A DNA stretch of 29,809 nt from UBA1573 sp016794285 (lineage in GTDB: Bacteria > Pseudomonadota > Alphaproteobacteria > Micavibrionales > Micavibrionaceae), in NCBI GenBank assembly GCA_016794285.1, contig JAEUKO010000017.1:1-29809 (forward strand), given 5' to 3'. Numbering within the stretch: position 1 is the stretch's first letter; every line of letters begins with the position of its first letter. The position numbers and the translations under genes are program-made. The notes below the pieces were generated by a model. The model saw nothing but the letters and a program-made list of their open reading frames with translations, ran no database searches and had not been told where the DNA came from. Shown here one piece after another: positions 1 to 7,186 of this stretch.

Positions 1-99
1 AAGGAAGAAGAGCGCGCTGTTGAAGAGAGTAAAGAGGCATCAGTGCTTGATGAAATCGGCATTGAGGGGTTTCGAAGAAAAGATGATACTTATAGCTAA
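1..99 (+). CDS. C-terminal end of an unknown protein (partial)
   Basis: Reading from base 1 there is an open frame of 32 codons ending in TAA at 97-99. The residues are highly charged (Lys/Glu-rich start, then VLDEIGIEGF and RRKDDTYS at the end), as expected for a cytoplasmic or tail segment. I do not recognise the family. The last codons, including the stop, lie inside the terminal repeat of the palindromic element at 90-266, so the present C-terminus seems to be set by that element. The gene is convergent with the FliK-like gene. It is too short to assign a function. Confidence 0.5.
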   Translation, partial: KEEERAVEESKEASVLDEIGIEGFRRKDDTYS

Positions 100-266
100 A
101 TCTATAATTACTTATAGGTCATCCCATGGGCGCGTCCATAGGACGCTCGCACGCACGGGATCCAGAATCTTGTGCAACTTCGTTGCACTCAACATACTAG
201 ATCCCCGATCTGCGGTCAGCTTCGCTTCCCTTGTCGGGAATGACAACTGTACAAATCTAGTTATAA
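90..266. repeat. MITE-like palindromic element, copy A
   Basis: This stretch is an inverted, near-identical copy of 14144-14330. Its left end (90 onward, TTATAGCTAAATCTATAATT) and the reverse complement of its right end (TTATAACTAGATTT...) form imperfect terminal inverted repeats, each followed inward by GTCATCCC or GTCATTCC. The right end lacks about 10 bases present in copy B. Inside are hairpins: GCGTCC/GGACGC around 133-147, GTGCAAC-TTC-GTTGCAC at 172-188, and a longer stem starting ATCCCCGA near 200. It has no coding capacity. It fills almost the whole space between two convergent genes. It may be a non-autonomous transposable element or a repetitive extragenic palindrome; no transposase is visible. 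Confidence 0.75.
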
Positions 267-268
267 AA

Positions 269-2128
269 TCAAGCAGTTATCGCTTGTCCTTCAAGAGGAA
301 GATCAAACTCCACCCATTGGTCAGGCTTGAACTGAAAGCCTAATTCGCCAGTCAGGTTCGATTTTTCAACGGTCTGGGTATAAAGCCGTTTCATCGTTTC
401 TTGCATTCCCGAGCTAACTGGAGTCTTGGTACGCAAGATTAAATCAAGGTTGTTTTGTTTGAGAAAGCCATCCACCTGCACATCGCCCATGCGCGAGAGG
501 TGAAGCTGGAATAGAAAACGAAGAGCCTTGTTGCGCCTCTCGCGATCTGCTTCTGCATCGTCTTCCATGTGTTTGTAAAATAATGGAAGTTTTTGAATCT
601 GATTGTTCCATAGCAAAGGGATGAGGGTTGCTTTCCAATCTTGCGCGAGCGGAGTTGATTCCAAACGGCTGGTTTGGTTCAGGTCTTGAGCAAAGGATTT
701 TAGCAAGTCTTCCCGCCCTTTCTGGCGCAAGAGGGCGAGAGCATCTGGCGGGAAAAAACTCTCCATTTGTCCGCTTCTTAGAACTGACAAAAAGAACAGG
801 GCCAAAGGACCTGTTGTGTGCGGGTGAACAGGAGAGGGGATCATTGCTGTGGTTTGTTGGGGAGATATTCCACCTGTTTGAGAAAGAGCTTGAAGAAGAA
901 TATCAAGAGATTCCCATGCTCCTGGCTTGGCCCAATTGGCCAGTGAGAAAGAGGAGAGGGAGGTTTGTCCCAATTCTGAACCTGCTGCAGTTCCCGATAG
1001 TGGCAAAGCCAGAAGAGCCAAAGTGTTGAGAGGCAAGTTCGGGGCACGGAACTGGAGTGTGTAAGATTGAAGATAACCAGATCCCGGGGCGGGTAGTGTC
1101 AGAACGGGTAAATTTTCTGGCGTAAACCCCGTCACTTGCGCAAGGCTGATCGAAGAATTTTGGGGAGGCTGGGTGGGGCTGAGGAAAAAAGAGGCCGCAC
1201 TATTCGGGAGAGGAATGGACAGGGGGGCCTGTGACGCCGAAGCAGAAGGAGAGCCCAAAAGATTTCCTGTTTGCGGCGGGACGCTTAAACCAAGAAGCTG
1301 GGCATCAATCGGTTTCGAAGGATTGAATAAAATAAGCCCCGTGGGTGGTGTGCCAGAAAGACCTTTTACATTAGAGGGTTGCACAAGGTTTTGGATATTT
1401 TGAATAAGCGATGAAATGGGATCGTTTGGGGAAGATGACGGCGATGGAAGAAGGCTGGAAAGGTCCATCCGCGAAAGAATGGTTACAAGCGTAGCTCGCA
1501 AAGCGGCCTGTGAGGGGGGCATATCTTTGATAAAGCTGACCAGCGCTTCCAGCACATCAACAACGGGAAGAGGTGGCAATGACGATGACGCTGTTTTCGG
1601 GGGAAGAGGAAGCAGGCGCAAAAATTGTGCGAGTTGAGCATCACTGCTGGGTAGGGCGGCGATGGAAGCTTTCGAATAGAGGGAAGACTTTGCCGAAAGG
1701 AGATCCTCAAGGGCTGGAGCTGAAAGAGGAACTCCTCGGCCCAAACGAACCGGAGGGGAGAGAGATTCTGGAGGCGCAGAAAGCTGATTGCTTAAAGATG
1801 GGGGTGCGGAGGTTGCTTGCGGCAAGGCTGGCCGAATAAGGGCGGTTTGCGGGGCTCGCCCTGCCGGAATTTCAATTTCAAGTGTTGCCCCTTGGGGCAG
1901 GGCAGCGCGATCTTTCAAAAGAATAGTGAGGGGGCCGCGTTCCGTTTCAAGTCGCAAAGAGCCGTCTGGAGCCTGTCCCGCAACGGTTCCTTGTAATTTC
2001 ACAGGAGCGGAATTGTTTTGAAGTCCTTCGGGAAGATTGACCAGTTTAACGGCAACGTCCTGAATTTGCGCCATTGCAGAGGCGCGTGTCACAAAAGGAG
2101 GCGGAAGGCCAGATAAATCAGAGGACAT
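269..2128 (-). CDS. FliK-like flagellar hook-length control protein
   Basis: A 619-residue protein that is very rich in Pro, Ser, Leu and Gln over roughly residues 85-480, with a more ordered C-terminal part. The C-terminal 80 or so residues (FQLHLSRMGDVQVDGFLKQ, then LDLILRT and an amphipathic helix ending LGFQF) resemble the pattern of FliK C-terminal domains: hydrophobic strand, G-[DP]-V-x-V turn, second strand, then helices. FliK proteins are exported through the flagellar export gate and measure hook length. The gene lies 43 bp downstream of flhG in the same direction, at the end of an flhA-flhF-flhG block, which supports a flagellar role. The sequence match alone is weak because FliK N-termini are poorly conserved. 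The stop codon is just outside the repeat element at 90-266. Confidence 0.6.
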   Translation of the reverse strand: MSSDLSGLPPPFVTRASAMAQIQDVAVKLVNLPEGLQNNSAPVKLQGTVAGQAPDGSLRLETERGPLTILLKDRAALPQGATLEIEIPAGRAPQTALIRPALPQATSAPPSLSNQLSAPPESLSPPVRLGRGVPLSAPALEDLLSAKSSLYSKASIAALPSSDAQLAQFLRLLPLPPKTASSSLPPLPVVDVLEALVSFIKDMPPSQAALRATLVTILSRMDLSSLLPSPSSSPNDPISSLIQNIQNLVQPSNVKGLSGTPPTGLILFNPSKPIDAQLLGLSVPPQTGNLLGSPSASASQAPLSIPLPNSAASFFLSPTQPPQNSSISLAQVTGFTPENLPVLTLPAPGSGYLQSYTLQFRAPNLPLNTLALLALPLSGTAAGSELGQTSLSSFSLANWAKPGAWESLDILLQALSQTGGISPQQTTAMIPSPVHPHTTGPLALFFLSVLRSGQMESFFPPDALALLRQKGREDLLKSFAQDLNQTSRLESTPLAQDWKATLIPLLWNNQIQKLPLFYKHMEDDAEADRERRNKALRFLFQLHLSRMGDVQVDGFLKQNNLDLILRTKTPVSSGMQETMKRLYTQTVEKSNLTGELGFQFKPDQWVEFDLPLEGQAITA

Positions 2129-2171
2129 GACTCAGAGCCCTAATATCGCATCCTCGCTTGGGGCGAGTCCC

Positions 2172-3032
2172 CTATCGGCGGGAGGCTTTGGCCATAGCCC
2201 GCGCTTCTTCCTGCATTTCTTTGTAGGCATTTTTGGCGATTCTCTCAACATCGCTGGCCGCTTCGGTGTTGGGAGAGCGGGTCAGAAGCGGTGTCTGGTG
2301 ACGAATGGTTTCTTTGACTTTGGGGTCTTGGCGGACCATCCCCGCCAAAGAAGGCGAGAGGCGCAGGAAGTTTTCGCAAGCTTTGAGGAGAGTCTTATAG
2401 GTTTTCTCTCCCTCTGTCGTGCTTTGCGCCATATTCACAACAATGCTCACATTTTTAGATAATCCAGCCGCGCTTCCCAATTTGATAAAGGCGTAGGCAT
2501 CGGTTAGAGAAGTTGGCTCGTCTGTTGTGACCAGCAAGGTTCGCGTGGCCGAAGCCGAAAACATCCGCACCGTCCGGTCTACACCCGCGCCAAGATCAAT
2601 GATGATGGCATCATAGGCATCGGAGAGGTCAATCAATTGATCCCGCAACATTGCCAAGCGTTGACTGGGGAGAGCAGAAAGGGAAGCCTGACCAGAGCGG
2701 CCCGCCACAATATCAAAGCCGCCGTCTTCATAATGCTGAACGACTTTATCCAGAGAGAGCCGTCCACGAATGACATCATTCAAATCACGCTTGGGCATCA
2801 AACCAAGCTGGACATCCACGTTGGCAAGGCCAAGATCTCCATCAAAGAGGAGAACTTTCTTGCCGGATCGGGCCAGAGCCTGCGCAAGAGTGATGGAAAA
2901 AAATGTTTTTCCTACTCCCCCCTTGCCTGAGGCAACGGCCAATATGTTTTTTCCGCGCCGAAAGCCCGGGGAGAGGGGGTTGTCGAGTGCGGCGTCTGTG
3001 GCACTGGTAATGGTTTCAGCCATAGTCGTCAT
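2172..3032 (-). CDS. flhG: FlhG/YlxH-type MinD-like ATPase
   Basis: A 286-residue ParA/MinD-family ATPase. The deviant Walker A motif KGGVGKT is at about residues 37-43 and the switch region DGDLGLANVDVQLGL at 64-78; a Walker B-like IIIDLGAG follows near residue 145. Proteins of this type (FlhG, also YlxH or FleN) control flagellar number by acting on FlhF. The start codon overlaps the flhF stop by 4 bases (ATGA at 3029-3032), implying translational coupling; a second ATG three codons in is also possible. The N-terminus carries no obvious DQA-type FlhF-activating helix, although the first 22 residues are polar and could do this job. The partner gene next door makes the FlhG assignment firmer than MinD itself. 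Confidence 0.88.
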   Translation of the reverse strand: MTTMAETITSATDAALDNPLSPGFRRGKNILAVASGKGGVGKTFFSITLAQALARSGKKVLLFDGDLGLANVDVQLGLMPKRDLNDVIRGRLSLDKVVQHYEDGGFDIVAGRSGQASLSALPSQRLAMLRDQLIDLSDAYDAIIIDLGAGVDRTVRMFSASATRTLLVTTDEPTSLTDAYAFIKLGSAAGLSKNVSIVVNMAQSTTEGEKTYKTLLKACENFLRLSPSLAGMVRQDPKVKETIRHQTPLLTRSPNTEAASDVERIAKNAYKEMQEEARAMAKASRR

Positions 3033-4129
3033 CCTGTTGTTTTCTTGCGTGATGTGGAACGAATTGAGCTTGGTTTACGCAGTGATTCATGTGTGGAGAA
3101 TGGCGAACCACTATCCAAGGTATTTTGTGGAAAAAAGTAAGAGGCAAGGCGGCGGGGAGAGAGATGCTCCAACCCTTCGGCAACCTTGGCGGTATTGCCA
3201 ATATCCGAGAAAGACAGCCCCCCTTGTTGGGCGGCAGCTAGAAGCCCCCCAAGCCGACGGGCTACATCGACACGTGTGGGAAGAAGTCGCCGAACACCCA
3301 TCGCGGCAAAAACGCGTGCAATCTCACCCGATTCATTGGCGTCAATAGCGGCGGGGAGAGTCAAAATAGGTTCAATATCTCCGGCTATAATCAGTTTGGC
3401 GAGCGATTTCATATCGTTCGTATCAAACGGGTTAAACCCGGGTGTGTCGATAATAATCTGGTCAACCTTGCCAATTTCTTGCAAGGCTTTGGTCAAATCA
3501 GCCGAGGTTTTGGCCGTATGCAGCTTGATTTTCAAGAGCCGCGTAAAAGCTTCGAGTTGTTCAACCCCGCCAGCTCGCACCACATCGGTGGTAATGACGG
3601 CGACCGATAAACCGTTCATCACAGCGCGAGCGGCCTGTTTGGCAACGGTCAAGGTTTTGCCAGACCCGGGAGGGCCCACAAACATAATTGATTTTTTATA
3701 AGCCCGCGTGGGAAGGGGCGTAAAGTTGAACAAGGCATCAAGAGCCCCGACAAAGGCAATCATGGGTTCGTCCAGATCCATAAGCGAAGCGCAGGACACA
3801 ATTTGATCCATGACATCTTCGGGGACAGCGTGTTTCAAGAGAACGTCAATAATCGCTTCGGTCAGGTTATCGTCACGGTCTTGTTCATCGTCATACTGGA
3901 GCCAATCATCATCTTCGGCAGGCAAGCCTCCGTGGCCAAGTTCGAACGCGATATGGCGTTCCTTGGACGAAGGGGCAGGGCGATCATCTTCAATGGCCGC
4001 TGTTACGCGAACGGACTTACCACCGTTCTCCTCGCGGGTTGCCACGATAATGGCATCCTCCCCGAGGCTGTTACGCACCATTTGCATCGCTTCTGTCATT
4101 GTGTTTGCATAAAACGACTTGAGTCGCAT
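3029..4129 (-). CDS. flhF: FlhF, SRP-type GTPase for flagellar placement
   Basis: A 366-residue protein. The N-terminus (MRLKSFYANTMTEAMQMVR) is the standard FlhF opening. A linker follows (about 45-90), then an NG domain with P-loop GPPGSGKT at 152-159, a switch region TDVVRAGGVEQL at 181-192 in place of the usual DTYR-x-A-AVEQL, DTPG at 228-231 in place of DTAG, and TRVD at 285-288 at the guanine-specificity position where TKLD is usual. FlhF marks the pole where the flagellum is built. A Lys/Ser/Arg-rich tail follows residue 340. I see no Shine-Dalgarno sequence before the ATG. A sigma70-like promoter (4159-4187) and a CtrA box (4231-4245) lie upstream, so the gene can be transcribed separately from flhA. 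Confidence 0.9.
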   Translation of the reverse strand: MRLKSFYANTMTEAMQMVRNSLGEDAIIVATREENGGKSVRVTAAIEDDRPAPSSKERHIAFELGHGGLPAEDDDWLQYDDEQDRDDNLTEAIIDVLLKHAVPEDVMDQIVSCASLMDLDEPMIAFVGALDALFNFTPLPTRAYKKSIMFVGPPGSGKTLTVAKQAARAVMNGLSVAVITTDVVRAGGVEQLEAFTRLLKIKLHTAKTSADLTKALQEIGKVDQIIIDTPGFNPFDTNDMKSLAKLIIAGDIEPILTLPAAIDANESGEIARVFAAMGVRRLLPTRVDVARRLGGLLAAAQQGGLSFSDIGNTAKVAEGLEHLSPRRLASYFFPQNTLDSGSPFSTHESLRKPSSIRSTSRKKTTG

Positions 4130-4158
4130 GGAGAAAAAACCGAAATTGATTCGAGTTC

Positions 4159-4187
4159 AGTATAATAAAGTCAGAGACTCCTGACCA
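4159..4187 (-). promoter_or_regulatory. Candidate sigma70-like promoter of flhF
   Basis: On the minus strand, TGGTCA (4187-4182, 4 of 6 matches to TTGACA) and TATACT (4164-4159, 5 of 6 matches to TATAAT) are separated by 17 bases. Transcription would start near 4152, about 23 bases before the flhF ATG. This is pattern matching only. Confidence 0.35.
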
Positions 4188-4230
4188 GCCCAATAAACGG
4201 ATGATAACCCCTCATTGGACCAGAAAGAAG

Positions 4231-4245
4231 TTAAAAGAGTGTTAA
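4231..4245. promoter_or_regulatory. CtrA-type binding box upstream of flhF
   Basis: The sequence is exactly TTAA, seven bases, TTAA, the full binding motif of the alphaproteobacterial cell-cycle regulator CtrA. It is about 100 bp upstream of flhF. In Caulobacter and relatives CtrA controls early flagellar genes. The box is farther from the candidate -10 than in the classic arrangement, so the real start site may lie closer to the box. Confidence 0.6.
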
Positions 4246-4329
4246 TGTGACTTTTTTGACTCAAGGGGAGCCGATTGAAGGGACCCTCTAAAACTCTTCC
4301 CGTCATTTCTCCCCCGTGTATCCCCTCTT

Positions 4330-4413
4330 GTCATCCCAGCGAAAGCTGGGATCCAGTGTTCAAACGCATAGGCGATCCCTCCTATTCTGGATTCCAGCTT
4401 TCGCTGGAATGAC
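4330..4413. repeat. Palindromic GTCATCCC-type repeat
   Basis: An 84-bp inverted repeat. The left arm (from 4330) runs GTCATCCCAGCGAAAGC and on to GGGATCCAG; the right arm ends at 4413 and is its reverse complement with about two differences over 27 bases. Each arm also folds on itself (CCAGC-GAAA-GCTGG). The motif GTCATCCC...GGGATCCAG also occurs within the longer elements at 90-266 and 14144-14330, so the two types seem related. Such repeats are common between genes in many proteobacteria. Confidence 0.8.
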
Positions 4414-4459
4414 GGGTTTGGGAGTACCTATAAAGGTGGATGGACACTTAGAAGTGGTC

Positions 4460-6559
4460 TTAAATCTGTCCGAGGGTTTTGATGCGCGCTTTGGGGTGAA
4501 TCTCGTTTTGGGACATCACGGTGGTGCTGGGGCGGAATCTTTCGATCACCGAGCGGACATAGGGCCGAATCATGGGCGAGGTGAGCAAAACGGGACTCTC
4601 ACCGCTTTGGGCGAATTTATCGAATGTTTGCCGGACACTCACAATAAAATCCTGTAGCTGGGAAGGGGGCATGGCGAGTTGGCGTTCTTCGCGGTCTCCC
4701 ACCAGAGATTCCGCAAAAGCTTGTTCCCATTTGGCCGAGAGGGTGACAAGTGGAACGTGACCATGACTGTTCAAATTCGCTTCGCAAAGTTGGCGCGCCA
4801 AACGGGCGCGGACATGCTCGGTAATCATGGAAACATTTTTGGTATAGGTGGTGGCTTCGGCCACACCTTCGAGCAGAGTCGGGAGATCACGAATGGAAAC
4901 GCGTTCATTGACCAGATTCTGAAGAATGCGTTGCAGCCCCCCGACAGAAATTTGTGAGGGGATCACATCTCCCACCAGTTTCTGATAGTCTTGCGGCAAT
5001 TCGTTGAGCAGACGCTGGGTCTCGGTATAAGAGAGCAAGTCTGCCATGTTGTCCTTAATGACTTCGGTCAGGTGAGTGGTCACCACAGTTGTGGCATCGA
5101 CAACGGTATAGCCTTTGAAATGGGCTTCTTCACGGTATCGCTCATCAATCCACATGGCAGGCAAACCAAAAGTTGGTTCAATCGTGACTTCCCCCGGGAG
5201 GGTAATCGCCTCTCCGGTTGGGTCCATGCATAGCAGCATCCCCGGGCGAACATCGCCGCGTCCGGCTTCGATTTCTTTGATGCGCACCACATAGGTATTG
5301 GCAGGAAGTTGCAAATTATCCTGAATGCGAACCGAGGGAAGAATATACCCCATATCTTCGGCGAGTTGACGGCGCAAGCCTTTGATCTGATCGGGGAGTT
5401 TCGTTCCGCTCTCTCCTTGAACCAACGGCAAAAGCGCGTAGCCAAGTTCAAGCCGAATTGTATCCATTGCCAAAGATTTTGAGATAGGTTCTTCCGAAGG
5501 TTTGGCGGCGATCGTTGCGGCTCTGCTTTCATAAAGAACACGGTCCGCTTCGACTTGTTGGCGTTTGAACGCAAAATAGGAAATGGCTCCCGTTATCCCA
5601 GCCAAAGCTAGGAAAGGAGCAACAGGCATTCCGGGCATCAATCCAATAATGACCATCAGACCAGAACTCATTGCCGTAGCCCGAGGATAGCGGCTGAACT
5701 GGTCCATCAAGGCTTCATCGGCAGTCCCTTCAACCCCAGCTTTTGAAACCAGAAGACCTGCGGCAACAGAAACAATCAGGGCCGGAATTTGAGCCACCAA
5801 ACCTTCCCCGATGGTGAGAATGGTGTAGTTGTCAGCCGCATCTGAAAGACTCATGTCTTTCGAAACTGTACCGATAATAATGCCGCCAATTAAATTGATG
5901 AAAACAATCAGGAGTCCGGCAATCGCGTCTCCACGCACAAATTTAGCCGCCCCATCCATCGCTCCAAAGAAAGAGCTCTCTTGTTGCAATTCAGATCGTT
6001 TGAGCTTGGCATCGGCTTCGGTAATGAGGCCTGCGGAGAGGTCACTATCAATCGCCATTTGCTTCCCGGGCATGGCATCCAAACTGAATCGGGCGGCGAC
6101 TTCAGCAATCCGTCCCGAACCCTTGGTGATAACGATAAAATTAACAATGACCAAAATGGCAAAGACAATCGCTCCCACCACATAGTTGCCCTGAATCATA
6201 AAGGTCCCAAAGGCCTGAATGATTTTACCGGCCGCGTCGTGGCCTTCGCTTCCCCCTGACAAAATAAGACGGGTTGACGCGATGTTCAGGCCAAGCCGCA
6301 GGGCAGTGGAAATCAGAAGAATGGTCGGGAAAGTCGAGAACTCAAGCGGGCGGCGGATAAACAAGGTAATCATCAAAATGACGATGGAAAAAGTAATGGA
6401 AATTGCCAGCCCTATATCCACCACCCACGCAGGCATGGGAACCAGCATGAACATAAGGATGAGAATCAGCCCAACAGCCAACGCAAAGTCCCCGCGCAGC
6501 AGGGAATTCATGGCTGAGCGGGCACTCGGGACATTGGAAAACGCTGGCGGACCTGCCAT
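4460..6559 (-). CDS. flhA: FlhA, flagellar type III export gate protein
   Basis: A 699-residue protein of the FHIPEP family, at the usual length for FlhA. The N-terminal half has about eight membrane segments (for example VGLILILMFMLVPMPAWVVD and the segments around residues 45-70, 120-145, 205-225, 240-260 and 285-330). The conserved cytoplasmic loop contains GKQMAIDSDLSAGLI and RRSEL-type residues (KLKRSEL), and the soluble C-terminal domain runs from about 345 to the end. FlhA forms the ring that drives export of rod, hook and filament subunits. It is the first gene of the minus-strand flagellar block; the next gene, flhF, is separated by 330 bp with its own regulatory signals. The ATG at 6559 gives the family's usual short N-terminal extension; Met17 is an alternative start. 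Confidence 0.95.
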   Translation of the reverse strand: MAGPPAFSNVPSARSAMNSLLRGDFALAVGLILILMFMLVPMPAWVVDIGLAISITFSIVILMITLFIRRPLEFSTFPTILLISTALRLGLNIASTRLILSGGSEGHDAAGKIIQAFGTFMIQGNYVVGAIVFAILVIVNFIVITKGSGRIAEVAARFSLDAMPGKQMAIDSDLSAGLITEADAKLKRSELQQESSFFGAMDGAAKFVRGDAIAGLLIVFINLIGGIIIGTVSKDMSLSDAADNYTILTIGEGLVAQIPALIVSVAAGLLVSKAGVEGTADEALMDQFSRYPRATAMSSGLMVIIGLMPGMPVAPFLALAGITGAISYFAFKRQQVEADRVLYESRAATIAAKPSEEPISKSLAMDTIRLELGYALLPLVQGESGTKLPDQIKGLRRQLAEDMGYILPSVRIQDNLQLPANTYVVRIKEIEAGRGDVRPGMLLCMDPTGEAITLPGEVTIEPTFGLPAMWIDERYREEAHFKGYTVVDATTVVTTHLTEVIKDNMADLLSYTETQRLLNELPQDYQKLVGDVIPSQISVGGLQRILQNLVNERVSIRDLPTLLEGVAEATTYTKNVSMITEHVRARLARQLCEANLNSHGHVPLVTLSAKWEQAFAESLVGDREERQLAMPPSQLQDFIVSVRQTFDKFAQSGESPVLLTSPMIRPYVRSVIERFRPSTTVMSQNEIHPKARIKTLGQI

Positions 6560-6601
6560 ATGACAAAAAACCTAGGTTATCTTCCTCTATGGTAGCGTTT
6601 A

Positions 6602-6617
6602 TTGCCGACTCCGGCAA
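6602..6617. promoter_or_regulatory. Inverted repeat between flhA and the divergent gene
   Basis: TTGCCG-ACTC-CGGCAA is a perfect 6-bp inverted repeat with a 4-bp spacer, about 45 bp upstream of the flhA start and about 100 bp upstream of the divergent small gene. The half-site CGGCAA resembles the core of Caulobacter FlbD (ftr) sites as I remember it, but this is not strong evidence. It could be an operator or a short hairpin. Confidence 0.3.
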
Positions 6618-6685
6618 ACAAATAGAAGGTGTGAATTGAAGACCCAAAAGATCTTGACATATTGAGATGGTTTCATTTACACCTT

Positions 6686-6698
6686 GGTAAATTTTACC
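6686..6698. promoter_or_regulatory. Candidate operator before the small frameshifted gene
   Basis: GGTAAA-T-TTTACC is a perfect 6-bp inverted repeat around one central base, ending 19 bp before the ATG at 6718. A TTGACA at 6654-6659 could be the -35 of a promoter running into it, although the -10 region (around 6677-6683) is poor. The position would allow a repressor to block transcription. Confidence 0.35.
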
Positions 6699-6717
6699 AT
6701 AAAAGAGAGGGTTTTCA

Positions 6718-7186
6718 ATGTCCGTTGCCACAAGTTTTACTTCTGCCGCGCCGAAGGCAGCTTTCTCTCCTTCCCGGAAGGAGACAATTACGGGATCGCG
6801 TCATACGGTCGTGGCCCGCGCTTATTTATGATCTTTGCCTTGAGCCAAGGGCTATTCAAGAAGCTGGCGCGGCTGGTTTTGATGTTTCGATTGCTTTGCT
6901 ACGAGTTACCGCAGCAAGTTATGGTTCGGAGGTTACCCGCAAGGAAAGCAGTTTTCCCAAGGAATTCAGGCGGGCAGGGGCGACGGATAAAGAGAAAGCT
7001 CCTGCTGTTGCTGTTTTGCATGAAATAAAATTTGGAGAAGGTTTGTCCAAACAAGATGCGGAATGTGAAGTGTCTAAGCTGGCACAGAAACTGAAACAAG
7101 GGGACGGATATGCTGATTCTCTCGTTGAGGAGATGGGGTACGCAGAGAAAATAGAACGGACAAAACCCGTTTACGTATATGCGTAG
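6718..7186 (+). pseudogene. Unknown small gene, apparently frameshifted
   Basis: A good ribosome site (AGAGAGG) precedes ATG 6718, whose frame reads MSVATSFTSAAPKAAFSPSR... and stops at TGA 6829-6831 after 37 codons. From just there the next frame (+1) is open and protein-like to TAG 7184-7186 (YDLCLEPRAIQEAGAAGF... ending ERTKPVYVYA) and has no plausible start of its own. Joined at about 6822-6831, the two give a protein of about 156 residues: a Ser/Thr/Ala-rich start, then a mixed domain, then a charged helical tail (GLSKQDAECEVSKLAQKL). I do not recognise the family. The shift may be a real mutation, a sequencing error or programmed. The gene is divergent from flhA and ends directly against the glycosylase gene. 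Confidence 0.55.

Larger units (their letters stand above)
4130..4459. other. flhF-flhA intergenic region
   Basis: A 330-bp gap with no convincing gene. It holds, in the direction of flhF transcription, a palindromic repeat (4330-4413), a perfect CtrA-type box (4231-4245) and a possible sigma70-like promoter (4159-4187). Short open frames here are not supported by ribosome binding sites or protein-like composition. Confidence 0.7.

Noticed and set aside
20..343. Plus-strand frame of 107 codons through the first element
   Set aside because: It spans the repeat and the end of the FliK-like gene; similar frames appear in copy B. The protein-like frame from base 1 is a different one.
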